From Picocystis sp. L7 (lineage: Eukaryota > Chlorophyta > Picocystophyceae > Picocystales > Picocystaceae), in NCBI GenBank assembly GCA_020975725.1, contig QXJR01000014.1, positions 1 to 64,000 on the forward strand: a stretch of 64,000 nt of DNA, in the 5' to 3' direction. The position numbers were made by a program, and so were the translations under genes. The notes beneath the pieces were generated by a model, which saw nothing but the letters and a program-made list of their open reading frames with translations, had not been told where the DNA came from and ran no database searches. Positions 20,431 to 29,850 of this stretch are shown here, piece after piece; position 1 is the first letter of the stretch, and every line of letters starts with the position of its first letter.

Positions 20431-20957
20431 GGAACAACACGGCCGTTGTATTCCAAAGGGGTATCATTGTTGAAAGAACTACCCTTTCAGAAGGGAACAA
20501 CCCCACACTCAGTGACCAAACCCAATCTTCGACGAAGTCCAGGACAAGGAGCTCACCCGACGAAGATGCCGAGGAATCCGACATTGGACTGGACGAACGC
20601 AAAGCTGCCCAACAAGTGCATTCGACAGAAAAACAAGCAAGTCAGTAGGCGTCGTGCAACTACGAACAATACCTCGCTGGAACAAACTCGGAGCGCTATA
20701 AATAGCGCACATGCATTACCTGTAAAACAGATTTTTCCATTCTCCAACTGAGTTCTCCACAACGCCCTCCAACGGCAAGCCACTCTTAGCTTCGTTCCTA
20801 CGACGTGCCGCTGAAGGCACCACACCACCTAAATGAACGACGAAACGCTCAATTGGGGTTTTTCGCCTCATTGATACGGATGAGTTCACAACTGACTTCG
20901 CACCGACTGTGGAGAGAACTCGAACTAATTGAAGGGACTCATTAGTCAATTTAAACA
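20431..20957. other. Gene-free stretch
   Basis: No domain, repeat or RNA gene recognised. Short overlapping frames only. Confidence 0.5.
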
Positions 20958-21067
20958 ATCATATCCCTTACTCAGTGGGCAGCTCTGGTGGTTCGGACCT
21001 AAAGCCAGGGTCCCGTACAGACCCAAACGGGCCTCGTTCACCGGAGGAGGCCACTTCCTTGTGCAAC
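20958..21067 (-). repeat. Dispersed repeat A, copy 2
   Basis: This is the inverted counterpart of 4920-5029, of equal length with scattered substitutions and a compensating one-base insertion and deletion. The plus strand here carries GGTTCGGACC, the loose B-box-like block. Confidence 0.75.
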
Positions 21068-22014
21068 AGCACGGTAGTACTCTAAACAAGAACGAAGAAG
21101 CATTCCCTTGCTTTACTCGCCATGAAGGCCAACACATGCGCACTACCTTTCACATTTCGAGAGCTTTAAATATGACAAAGTACGACGCGCGATGTATTAC
21201 GGTGGTTGATTTCTTCCCCTACTTGTTGCTCGCTATTGTTTCGGACCTTGTATGTGGCAACATACAATCCTTGCGAACGAGATTTTCAAGAATGTTGATA
21301 CGAATGATGGTCTCATGTCCTCCAAACTCTGTCACAAGGAATGTTGTTGTGGGCTCCAACGTATGTGTTACAAAGTTCGGTTTTCCGTGGTAATTTCTCG
21401 GCTACGCCCCCCCCCTCAAGTCGTACCTCTGTCGGATGCAGGCTTGTCTCCACGGATTCCCAACACAGCGGATTTCAGCTGCCACGAGCATCCATGGCTT
21501 CCTAGAGTTAAACGTAGATGCACCTTCTTCTTTTTGAGCTGATTCAATAGCTGTCTCTGTCTATCCGCAGGGAAGAACTCGCCTCACGGAGGCTGCCAAA
21601 GCACCCCCAGGTTGGCGATCAAAGGTAAAATCGTGTGAAGGGGTAAAAAGGCCCTTCTTTCCCATGGTTACGGCTTCCGCACAGGAGAGAAAGTCTTTGT
21701 CTTGGTGCACCTTGACTGCAAAGCTTTTATCGGGCTGTTTGGAGGAAGATATGCCACAGGAGCTATGGAGTAAACTGGCTTGTGGATTCGTAGGATAGCG
21801 TACATAGTCGCCGTACATACTTTGCCTCAAATATCCCACACACGTGGATTGAATTAACAAAAAAAGAGACTTTGGGACCAGCATGTAGCGAGTTGCGCAG
21901 GCCGCACGCACGCTCTGAATTCCCTGGAGCTTCTACCTCCCGAATGGACAAACGACCTTGCAGCGGCATGAAAGCAGCTCACACAGCAACACAGCGAGAA
22001 CCTGATTGTAGCGG
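21068..22014. other. Gene-free stretch downstream of the GIY-YIG gene
   Basis: Frames of up to about 150 codons are present on both strands but show no domain. This includes the 3' flank of the minus-strand GIY-YIG gene; no poly(A) signal stands out. Confidence 0.45.
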
Positions 22015-23043
22015 CTAGGAATTTGGCACGCACCACCTTGCGAACGTCCGTCGAGTGCATTGCTGTGCAAAGTGCCCAACATGTCCACATTTGCGGCAAA
22101 GGTCGAATTTTTCGCAAACATCGGACCGAGCATTCTCCTGCTCAATTCTTTGCAGACGCACGGCAGTGTACCTCCATCCACGGACGTTGGATATCCCGTG
22201 GGCGTACATACGGGCCAGTGTCTCCCTGCGTTCCCACTCGTCCAGGTCCTCCGACGGGGGTGTCAAGGGCCGCACTCGTTCAATCACCAGATGCTTCTTG
22301 GTCCAGGCGGAACCGAAGCACTCCCTGTGCTCGCGAATGCGTGACTCTACTGCACTGCTCTTTCCTACGTACCATTTGTTGCCTACTAATTGGAGGACGT
22401 ACACTTCGGGTCGTCTCGTACCGTTGGGGAATCGACCCTCCCCCGTCCCATCCGTTCTGTTTCGATGCATGGATGTTGGGGAGGCAACGCCATCGGTGAT
22501 CACACCAGGAGACTGCAATGCCGTCGGACTGTGCTCAAGAGAGGAAAGAGTGAAGTCTTGGCTTTCAACCTCTTCTGGGCTTTCGAGGATCTCCAGATCG
22601 GAGTCTTCCTCTGTGCTCCAGACCTCTTCAATATCGGTGTCGAAGGTCGGGATGGGGAACCCATCTGCCGTGTATCTTGCGAAGCATTCTGCATTGGTGT
22701 GTCCAGTCCTGGAGCATCGAAGGCAGGTCAATTGGCCGGGAGGCTCCCAAGCAGGTCCTTCGCTGTTCCTTGCTGCTTGTTCGGGAAAGCGGTAGCCGGC
22801 CTGCTGCAAACAGGTGTACCGGATGCAGGCTGTTTCTTCCAGCGTAAGGGATGGGAGTGGCCTTCCCTCGTAGGTCGTCCGGGCAAAGCATACGTCCACG
22901 GTGTGACCGTTTCGACCACAGCGGTCGCAGGTGTCCTGTTCCATTTCGAGGCACGGCAGCGGTCGACCCTGGGCATGGGTCCGCGCGTAGCAGTCGCTCG
23001 CAAGGTGTCCATGACGTCCACAGCGGAAGCATTTGCGATCCAT
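22015..23043 (-). CDS. GIY-YIG nuclease-fold protein with CCHC zinc knuckles
   Basis: The minus-strand stop is at 22015-22017. The first ATG in frame is at 23043, giving 342 residues and starting just before the first knuckle. The frame stays open upstream to about 23.6 kb but has no ATG there (23364 is GTG), so an earlier exon or an upstream start cannot be excluded. In the longer numbering from 23364, CX2CX4HX4C knuckles lie at 112-125, 146-159, 214-227 and 423-436, each N-terminal one followed by an A.T or A.Y block. The GIY-YIG domain lies between the third and fourth: YVLQLVGNKWYVGKS (322-336), SRIREHR, GSAWTKKH, and a GISNVRGW end. This knuckle plus GIY-YIG architecture with NVRG is known in algae, other protists and large DNA viruses. 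Its substrate is unknown. An acidic linker (about 240-270) separates the modules. Confidence 0.8.
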   Translation of the reverse strand: MDRKCFRCGRHGHLASDCYARTHAQGRPLPCLEMEQDTCDRCGRNGHTVDVCFARTTYEGRPLPSLTLEETACIRYTCLQQAGYRFPEQAARNSEGPAWEPPGQLTCLRCSRTGHTNAECFARYTADGFPIPTFDTDIEEVWSTEEDSDLEILESPEEVESQDFTLSSLEHSPTALQSPGVITDGVASPTSMHRNRTDGTGEGRFPNGTRRPEVYVLQLVGNKWYVGKSSAVESRIREHRECFGSAWTKKHLVIERVRPLTPPSEDLDEWERRETLARMYAHGISNVRGWRYTAVRLQRIEQENARSDVCEKFDLCRKCGHVGHFAQQCTRRTFARWCVPNS

Positions 23044-23238
23044 GTATCCGCCCCCCACCTCCCTTTGGATGTATCTGCTTTCGGAAGGTAGACCCTGCCC
23101 GTTGCGTCGTTGCGCCTTGGACCCCACGCGACTTGGATGGCTTTCCCGTCCGATATGGCCCTTCGACGGTTGCGTTGGTACACGCAGTGCTGGGGGTTTC
23201 GCTACCGACCGCGTCCCCTCGGTGCCACCCGAAGGGGT
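23044..23238 (-). promoter_or_regulatory. Possible 5' coding extension or leader of the GIY-YIG gene
   Basis: The reading frame of the GIY-YIG gene is open through this interval and beyond, but no ATG occurs before 23043 in the minus direction. The translation is Pro/Gly/Ser/Arg-rich and shows no domain. It is either 5' leader or an N-terminal exon whose start lies inside or beyond the array. The left edge of the tandem array falls at its upstream side. Confidence 0.4.
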
Positions 23239-24008
23239 CCACCCCACCGCCACTTTTTCTTCATAGGGAGAGAGGGGGTGTCGCTGCGGGATCCGTGGAG
23301 CCTCGGGAGGGCCTTTCCGGACGTTGCCGTTCCAATCGAAGTTGTAGAGCACTTTGTTTTGCACGGTTTTGATCGATGGATCCCGGCCTGGTTCGGCCCG
23401 TGCAAGCGCCGGGAGGCCCGCGTACGTCCCAGGGTCTTTGGGTCCTGGATCCTGCCTCGTTTCCCCTGGCGGGTTCTCCTTTCTTTCGATGCGCGTATCT
23501 CTTCGAATATCGGTTGAAATCCAACAAACGATGGCTCGTTGGATAGATCTCGGCGCGATCTTTCGAACGGTGCTCTCGAAATGGCCAAATTCTGCCTGGA
23601 GCGATTTCTAGAGGCGAAAAACCACCGGCAGGTGGTGGGGACCCCAAACGGCACCTCTGCTCAACACCTCCCCGAGGGCAGCCGAGCGCCCACGGGGAAC
23701 CGGAACGCCAAACCCGGGGAAAGGAAAGAGAGAAAGATAGGACACCTTCATGAGAAAAAGCACATCGAGAGTCGATGCTCCTGGTGCCATGAAGCGCATG
23801 TTCAACCGCCTGGCCAAAACGCCCCAAAAAGGGTGAATTTTGGAACACCCCCGAGCCAGCCGCGCCGAGTTCACCGGAAAGACGAACGATCCAGGACCAA
23901 CCAAGCTCAGATTCGGATTCTCCTCGTCGAATCACCCAGAAACACCACAAAAAAGAAGGGGGAACAGGCCTGATGTGAAGAAAAAGCCCGAGGACTCACG
24001 CTCCCCCC

Positions 24009-26076
24009 AAGTGGCGGTGGGGTGGGTACGTGGGGGGCGTTTCGGGATCTGCTGGATTGGGGGGGGCGTGGCGCCCGAAGTACGAGGTTTCTGGTCCTGA
24101 AATTCAAACCGTAGTTGATCCGGACGATGTACAATTCACCTGCCAAATCTCGTTGTCCTGCCGTCACTCAGCGAGTGGCAGTGCCCCCGAGAGTCACCGC
24201 TGGTAGGTATGGCAGGTTTGGAGGGGGGGTGCTGTCAACTCCCCTCCCCCAGCACACAGGGTGAGCAAGGGAGGATTATGGGGTGGAATCGAAAGAGGAA
24301 AGACCAAATACAGCACCGACCGGAGTTCAAGGCAAAGCGCTTCGTGATGGGGAAGAAGCGCACAAAAAAGCCATCACCAGGCCTCATGGAGGAAGCGGCC
24401 ATCCAGGCCACCAAAGCGGCGTACAAGGTGCTCAGTGGGAACCTCTCCGCCACGTCCAAGGTTATGAAGCGGAGTTGGGCGACAGTGAAGTCTTGGGTGA
24501 AGGATCGTAAGCCCAAAGCTTCCCCCTCTTCGAAACGCCGTTCCCTCTCTTATGCCCGTGGTCATGGCAAGTGGCTGTGCAACTTGCTCAAGTCTCGTGC
24601 ACTTGAAGGCCAGGCCATGGGAACAAGGGACGTCATGAGCGAGTGGGAAGCACGGTACGGACGTAGAGTACCCTTGAGGACCTTGCAACGGCTGTTGAAG
24701 GATTTGGGGGTGAAGACCAAGGTGCAAAAAAAAGTGATGAAGTTGCAGGCCTCGCACAAGGCCAATAGAGTGAAGTTTGCGGAACGGCACTTGGGGGATG
24801 ATTTTGGGCGGGTTCTTTTCACGGATGCCCACCAAATTTACCTGGGAACCACCAAGCACAAAGGCTCCAAACGAACCCTGGTCCCTCCTGGTACCACACC
24901 CCTCGTGGAGTACAACAAGGCCCCCCCACGAATCAAAGTGTATGGTGGGGTGTGTGCCCGTGGACTCACAGGCCTGTTGACAGTCACGGGGACCACCGGG
25001 CAGCCCAGTGACTTCAAGGATGGACAAGGGAAGGTGTCCAAGGGTGTAGGACAGCAGGAGTACGCAGAAAAAGTCCTCCCTTGGCTGATGAAGGAGGGCA
25101 CCAGGTTGTACAAGAAGGCCCCTTGGACCTTTCAACAGGATGGGGATGGGGCCCATCGATCGAAGGCCACCATTCTCAAGTTGGTGGAGCTCTCCACTCA
25201 AGCTCACGTGGATCTCATGTTGGATTGGCCCTCTCTCAGCCCTGATCTTAGTCCCATTGAAAACGTGTGGTCTTGCTTGGACAGGAGGGTGGAAGCCATG
25301 GGACCCACCACCTTGGAAGAGCTCAAAACCTGCACCTTTCGTGCATGGAAGGAGCTCTCCAAAGAGGGGCTTGGATCAAAGCTCCTCAAAACCATGCCCA
25401 AGAGGCTTGAAGAGGTCATCCTCAACCGTGGGGAGTTCACCAAGTATTGATTGCCTCCCATGAGAAAATGGCTTGTCTTGTAATTTGACTTGACAGTTTC
25501 TGTCTGTTTTTCCTTCCGTTTCTCGCTCAAAACCAGTCACCCCCATGGAGTCGTGTGTTGGGCTCCTACGGACTTGTAGCTGCTCCACGTAGCTCAAATC
25601 AACTAATGGAGCCCCTGTGAACGCTTGCATGCAGCTGAAACGGCTTGAGAAGGCCAGCCTGGGGCTCGGCCCCGTTGATGGGACTCATGGGACCTCTCAA
25701 GACACACCCCCAGGCTTCCCTCCCCAGGCTCTCGGGGATCCTTGCGAAAGCGGATCGTAACCAAACTCCGTGAGCACTACTCCTGACATGTGATTCAACT
25801 ACCCTCCAGTTTTTGTGGCCAAAAACGTCGTGGTTCGTACGGTATGCCTAAAAGCCTCTCCCTGGAGGACAGGCCTGAATCACTGAGTTTCGGCCTGTTT
25901 TCAGCACCAAACTGTGGTCGTCCTTTCTCAGCCACCACAGCGTTTCAGGAGCTACCCATCCGGTACAGTATTCCTCTAGCTCACTTCATAGGTCTCCCAG
26001 AGTTTCGTAGCCATCCAAGGCGCCATACGTCCGCGGTGGCCTCGGCAGCAAGCCCTTACCCACCCCACCGCCACTT
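24009..26076. repeat. 20-bp inverted pair at the array junctions
   Basis: At every unit-to-unit junction the sequence TACCCACCCCACCGCCACTT is present (first at 26057-26076). The same 20 bases occur inverted about 770 bp into each unit (24009-24028 in unit 1, 26830-26849 in unit 2). At the array's left edge 17 of these bases (CCACCCCACCGCCACTT from 23239) belong to the GIY-YIG gene side. The breakpoint therefore lies in a sequence with an inverted partner nearby, as expected if a fold-back or microhomology-mediated event seeded the duplication. Confidence 0.75.
24209..25450 (+). CDS. IS630/Tc1/mariner-family transposase, array copy 1
   Basis: A 413-residue protein from ATG 24209. The N-terminal half has basic DNA-binding regions: a helix-turn-helix around residues 57-100 (ATSKVMKRSWATVKSW) and a second one about 136-172 (VPLRTLQRLLKDLGVKTK). 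The catalytic DDE core follows: D206 in LFTDAHQI, D311 in FQQDGDGAH and E351 in SPDLSPIENVW, giving 39 residues between the second Asp and the Glu. WPSLSPDLSPIENVW is the family hallmark. Tc1 proteins are usually about 340 residues with a 34-residue spacing, so this is long and has a wide spacing. In-frame ATGs at codons 24, 47 and 60 are alternative starts that would bring it nearer to normal length. The enzyme would cut and rejoin DNA at its element's ends. No terminal inverted repeats flanking the gene were found by eye. The frame is intact. Confidence 0.9.
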   Translation: MAGLEGGCCQLPSPSTQGEQGRIMGWNRKRKDQIQHRPEFKAKRFVMGKKRTKKPSPGLMEEAAIQATKAAYKVLSGNLSATSKVMKRSWATVKSWVKDRKPKASPSSKRRSLSYARGHGKWLCNLLKSRALEGQAMGTRDVMSEWEARYGRRVPLRTLQRLLKDLGVKTKVQKKVMKLQASHKANRVKFAERHLGDDFGRVLFTDAHQIYLGTTKHKGSKRTLVPPGTTPLVEYNKAPPRIKVYGGVCARGLTGLLTVTGTTGQPSDFKDGQGKVSKGVGQQEYAEKVLPWLMKEGTRLYKKAPWTFQQDGDGAHRSKATILKLVELSTQAHVDLMLDWPSLSPDLSPIENVWSCLDRRVEAMGPTTLEELKTCTFRAWKELSKEGLGSKLLKTMPKRLEEVILNRGEFTKY

Positions 26077-26185
26077 TTTCTTCATAGGGAGAGAGGGGGT
26101 GTCGCTGCGGGATCCGTGGAGCCTCGGGAGGGCCTTTCCGGACGTTGCCGTTCCAATCGAAGTTGTAGAGCACTTTGTTTTGCAC
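26060..26185 (-). pseudogene. Copied 5' fragment of the GIY-YIG gene region in each unit
   Basis: In units 2-15 the first about 126 bp translate on the minus strand to the same 42 residues as the upstream open part of the GIY-YIG frame (QNKVLYNF...EKVAVGW). The reading then crosses the junction into unrelated sequence (VRACCRGHRG...). Equivalent positions are each unit start to unit start +125. Because the parent frame has no ATG here, this may be copied leader or promoter, not truncated coding sequence. It shows that the host-gene flank was part of the amplified unit. Confidence 0.65.
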
Positions 26186-27029
26186 GGTTTTGATCGATGG
26201 ATCCCGGCCTGGTTCGGCCCGTGCAAGCGCCGGGAGGCCCGCGTACGTCCCAGGGTCTTTGGGTCCTGGATCCTGCCTCGTTTCCCCTGGCGGGTTCTCC
26301 TTTCTTTCGATGCGCGTATCTCTTCGAATATCGGTTGAAATCCAACAAACGATGGCTCGTTGGATAGATCTCGGCGCGATCTTTCGAACGGTGCTCTCGA
26401 AATGGCCAAATTCTGCCTGGAGCGATTTCTAGAGGCGAAAAACCACCGGCAGGTGGTGGGGACCCCAAACGGCACCTCTGCTCAACACCTCCCCGAGGGC
26501 AGCCGAGCGCCCACGGGGAACCGGAACGCCAAACCCGGGGAAAGGAAAGAGAGAAAGATAGGACACCTTCATGAGAAAAAGCACATCGAGAGTCGATGCT
26601 CCTGGTGCCATGAAGCGCATGTTCAACCGCCTGGCCAAAACGCCCCAAAAAGGGTGAATTTTGGAACACCCCCGAGCCAGCCGCGCCGAGTTCACCGGAA
26701 AGACGAACGATCCAGGACCAACCAAGCTCAGATTCGGATTCTCCTCGTCGAATCACCCAGAAACACCACAAAAAAGAAGGGGGAACAGGCCTGATGTGAA
26801 GAAAAAGCCCGAGGACTCACGCTCCCCCCAAGTGGCGGTGGGGTGGGTACGTGGGGGGCGTTTCGGGATCTGCTGGATTGGGGGGGGCGTGGCGCCCGAA
26901 GTACGAGGTTTCTGGTCCTGAAATTCAAACCGTAGTTGATCCGGACGATGTACAATTCACCTGCCAAATCTCGTTGTCCTGCCGTCACTCAGCGAGTGGC
27001 AGTGCCCCCGAGAGTCACCGCTGGTAGGT

Positions 27030-28271
27030 ATGGCAGGTTTGGAGGGGGGGTGCTGTCAACTCCCCTCCCCCAGCACACAGGGTGAGCAAGGGAGGATTAT
27101 GGGGTGGAATCGAAAGAGGAAAGACCAAATACAGCACCGACCGGAGTTCAAGGCAAAGCGCTTCGTGATGGGGAAGAAGCGCACAAAAAAGCCATCACCA
27201 GGCCTCATGGAGGAAGCGGCCATCCAGGCCACCAAAGCGGCGTACAAGGTGCTCAGTGGGAACCTCTCCGCCACGTCCAAGGTTATGAAGCGGAGTTGGG
27301 CGACAGTGAAGTCTTGGGTGAAGGATCGTAAGCCCAAAGCTTCCCCCTCTTCGAAACGCCGTTCCCTCTCTTATGCCCGTGGTCATGGCAAGTGGCTGTG
27401 CAACTTGCTCAAGTCTCGTGCACTTGAAGGCCAGGCCATGGGAACAAGGGACGTCATGAGCGAGTGGGAAGCACGGTACGGACGTAGAGTACCCTTGAGG
27501 ACCTTGCAACGGCTGTTGAAGGATTTGGGGGTGAAGACCAAGGTGCAAAAAAAAGTGATGAAGTTGCAGGCCTCGCACAAGGCCAATAGAGTGAAGTTTG
27601 CGGAACGGCACTTGGGGGATGATTTTGGGCGGGTTCTTTTCACGGATGCCCACCAAATTTACCTGGGAACCACCAAGCACAAAGGCTCCAAACGAACCCT
27701 GGTCCCTCCTGGTACCACACCCCTCGTGGAGTACAACAAGGCCCCCCCACGAATCAAAGTGTATGGTGGGGTGTGTGCCCGTGGACTCACAGGCCTGTTG
27801 ACAGTCACGGGGACCACCGGGCAGCCCAGTGACTTCAAGGATGGACAAGGGAAGGTGTCCAAGGGTGTAGGACAGCAGGAGTACGCAGAAAAAGTCCTCC
27901 CTTGGCTGATGAAGGAGGGCACCAGGTTGTACAAGAAGGCCCCTTGGACCTTTCAACAGGATGGGGATGGGGCCCATCGATCGAAGGCCACCATTCTCAA
28001 GTTGGTGGAGCTCTCCACTCAAGCTCACGTGGATCTCATGTTGGATTGGCCCTCTCTCAGCCCTGATCTTAGTCCCATTGAAAACGTGTGGTCTTGCTTG
28101 GACAGGAGGGTGGAAGCCATGGGACCCACCACCTTGGAAGAGCTCAAAACCTGCACCTTTCGTGCATGGAAGGAGCTCTCCAAAGAGGGGCTTGGATCAA
28201 AGCTCCTCAAAACCATGCCCAAGAGGCTTGAAGAGGTCATCCTCAACCGTGGGGAGTTCACCAAGTATTGA
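27030..28271 (+). CDS. Transposase, array copy 2
   Basis: Translation identical over all 413 residues to copy 1, including D206, D311 and E351. It is the first copy whose upstream spacer begins with a unit-to-unit junction and not with the GIY-YIG gene. Confidence 0.9.
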   Translation: MAGLEGGCCQLPSPSTQGEQGRIMGWNRKRKDQIQHRPEFKAKRFVMGKKRTKKPSPGLMEEAAIQATKAAYKVLSGNLSATSKVMKRSWATVKSWVKDRKPKASPSSKRRSLSYARGHGKWLCNLLKSRALEGQAMGTRDVMSEWEARYGRRVPLRTLQRLLKDLGVKTKVQKKVMKLQASHKANRVKFAERHLGDDFGRVLFTDAHQIYLGTTKHKGSKRTLVPPGTTPLVEYNKAPPRIKVYGGVCARGLTGLLTVTGTTGQPSDFKDGQGKVSKGVGQQEYAEKVLPWLMKEGTRLYKKAPWTFQQDGDGAHRSKATILKLVELSTQAHVDLMLDWPSLSPDLSPIENVWSCLDRRVEAMGPTTLEELKTCTFRAWKELSKEGLGSKLLKTMPKRLEEVILNRGEFTKY

Positions 28272-29850
28272 TTGCCTCCCATGAGAAAATGGCTTGTCTT
28301 GTAATTTGACTTGACAGTTTCTGTCTGTTTTTCCTTCCGTTTCTCGCTCAAAACCAGTCACCCCCATGGAGTCGTGTGTTGGGCTCCTACGGACTTGTAG
28401 CTGCTCCACGTAGCTCAAATCAACTAATGGAGCCCCTGTGAACGCTTGCATGCAGCTGAAACGGCTTGAGAAGGCCAGCCTGGGGCTCGGCCCCGTTGAT
28501 GGGACTCATGGGACCTCTCAAGACACACCCCCAGGCTTCCCTCCCCAGGCTCTCGGGGATCCTTGCGAAAGCGGATCGTAACCAAACTCCGTGAGCACTA
28601 CTCCTGACATGTGATTCAACTACCCTCCAGTTTTTGTGGCCAAAAACGTCGTGGTTCGTACGGTATGCCTAAAAGCCTCTCCCTGGAGGACAGGCCTGAA
28701 TCACTGAGTTTCGGCCTGTTTTCAGCACCAAACTGTGGTCGTCCTTTCTCAGCCACCACAGCGTTTCAGGAGCTACCCATCCGGTACAGTATTCCTCTAG
28801 CTCACTTCATAGGTCTCCCAGAGTTTCGTAGCCATCCAAGGCGCCATACGTCCGCGGTGGCCTCGGCAGCAAGCCCTTACCCACCCCACCGCCACTTTTT
28901 CTTCATAGGGAGAGAGGGGGTGTCGCTGCGGGATCCGTGGAGCCTCGGGAGGGCCTTTCCGGACGTTGCCGTTCCAATCGAAGTTGTAGAGCACTTTGTT
29001 TTGCACGGTTTTGATCGATGGATCCCGGCCTGGTTCGGCCCGTGCAAGCGCCGGGAGGCCCGCGTACGTCCCAGGGTCTTTGGGTCCTGGATCCTGCCTC
29101 GTTTCCCCTGGCGGGTTCTCCTTTCTTTCGATGCGCGTATCTCTTCGAATATCGGTTGAAATCCAACAAACGATGGCTCGTTGGATAGATCTCGGCGCGA
29201 TCTTTCGAACGGTGCTCTCGAAATGGCCAAATTCTGCCTGGAGCGATTTCTAGAGGCGAAAAACCACCGGCAGGTGGTGGGGACCCCAAACGGCACCTCT
29301 GCTCAACACCTCCCCGAGGGCAGCCGAGCGCCCACGGGGAACCGGAACGCCAAACCCGGGGAAAGGAAAGAGAGAAAGATAGGACACCTTCATGAGAAAA
29401 AGCACATCGAGAGTCGATGCTCCTGGTGCCATGAAGCGCATGTTCAACCGCCTGGCCAAAACGCCCCAAAAAGGGTGAATTTTGGAACACCCCCGAGCCA
29501 GCCGCGCCGAGTTCACCGGAAAGACGAACGATCCAGGACCAACCAAGCTCAGATTCGGATTCTCCTCGTCGAATCACCCAGAAACACCACAAAAAAGAAG
29601 GGGGAACAGGCCTGATGTGAAGAAAAAGCCCGAGGACTCACGCTCCCCCCAAGTGGCGGTGGGGTGGGTACGTGGGGGGCGTTTCGGGATCTGCTGGATT
29701 GGGGGGGGCGTGGCGCCCGAAGTACGAGGTTTCTGGTCCTGAAATTCAAACCGTAGTTGATCCGGACGATGTACAATTCACCTGCCAAATCTCGTTGTCC
29801 TGCCGTCACTCAGCGAGTGGCAGTGCCCCCGAGAGTCACCGCTGGTAGGT

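Noticed and set aside
23261-23950. 229- and 144-codon frames in the array spacer
   Set aside because: They overlap on opposite strands, show no domain, and their identity between units reflects DNA identity and not selection.
24374-25207. A 277-codon minus-strand frame in every array unit
   Set aside because: Antisense shadow of the transposase, whose DDE and helix-turn-helix motifs identify the plus strand as coding.
25963-25970. TACAGT as a possible Tc1-type terminal end
   Set aside because: No inverted partner was found on the other side of the transposase gene within the unit.
25790-26338. 182-codon plus-strand frame across each unit junction
   Set aside because: It crosses a rearrangement junction and runs antisense to the GIY-YIG gene segment, so it is chance coding.
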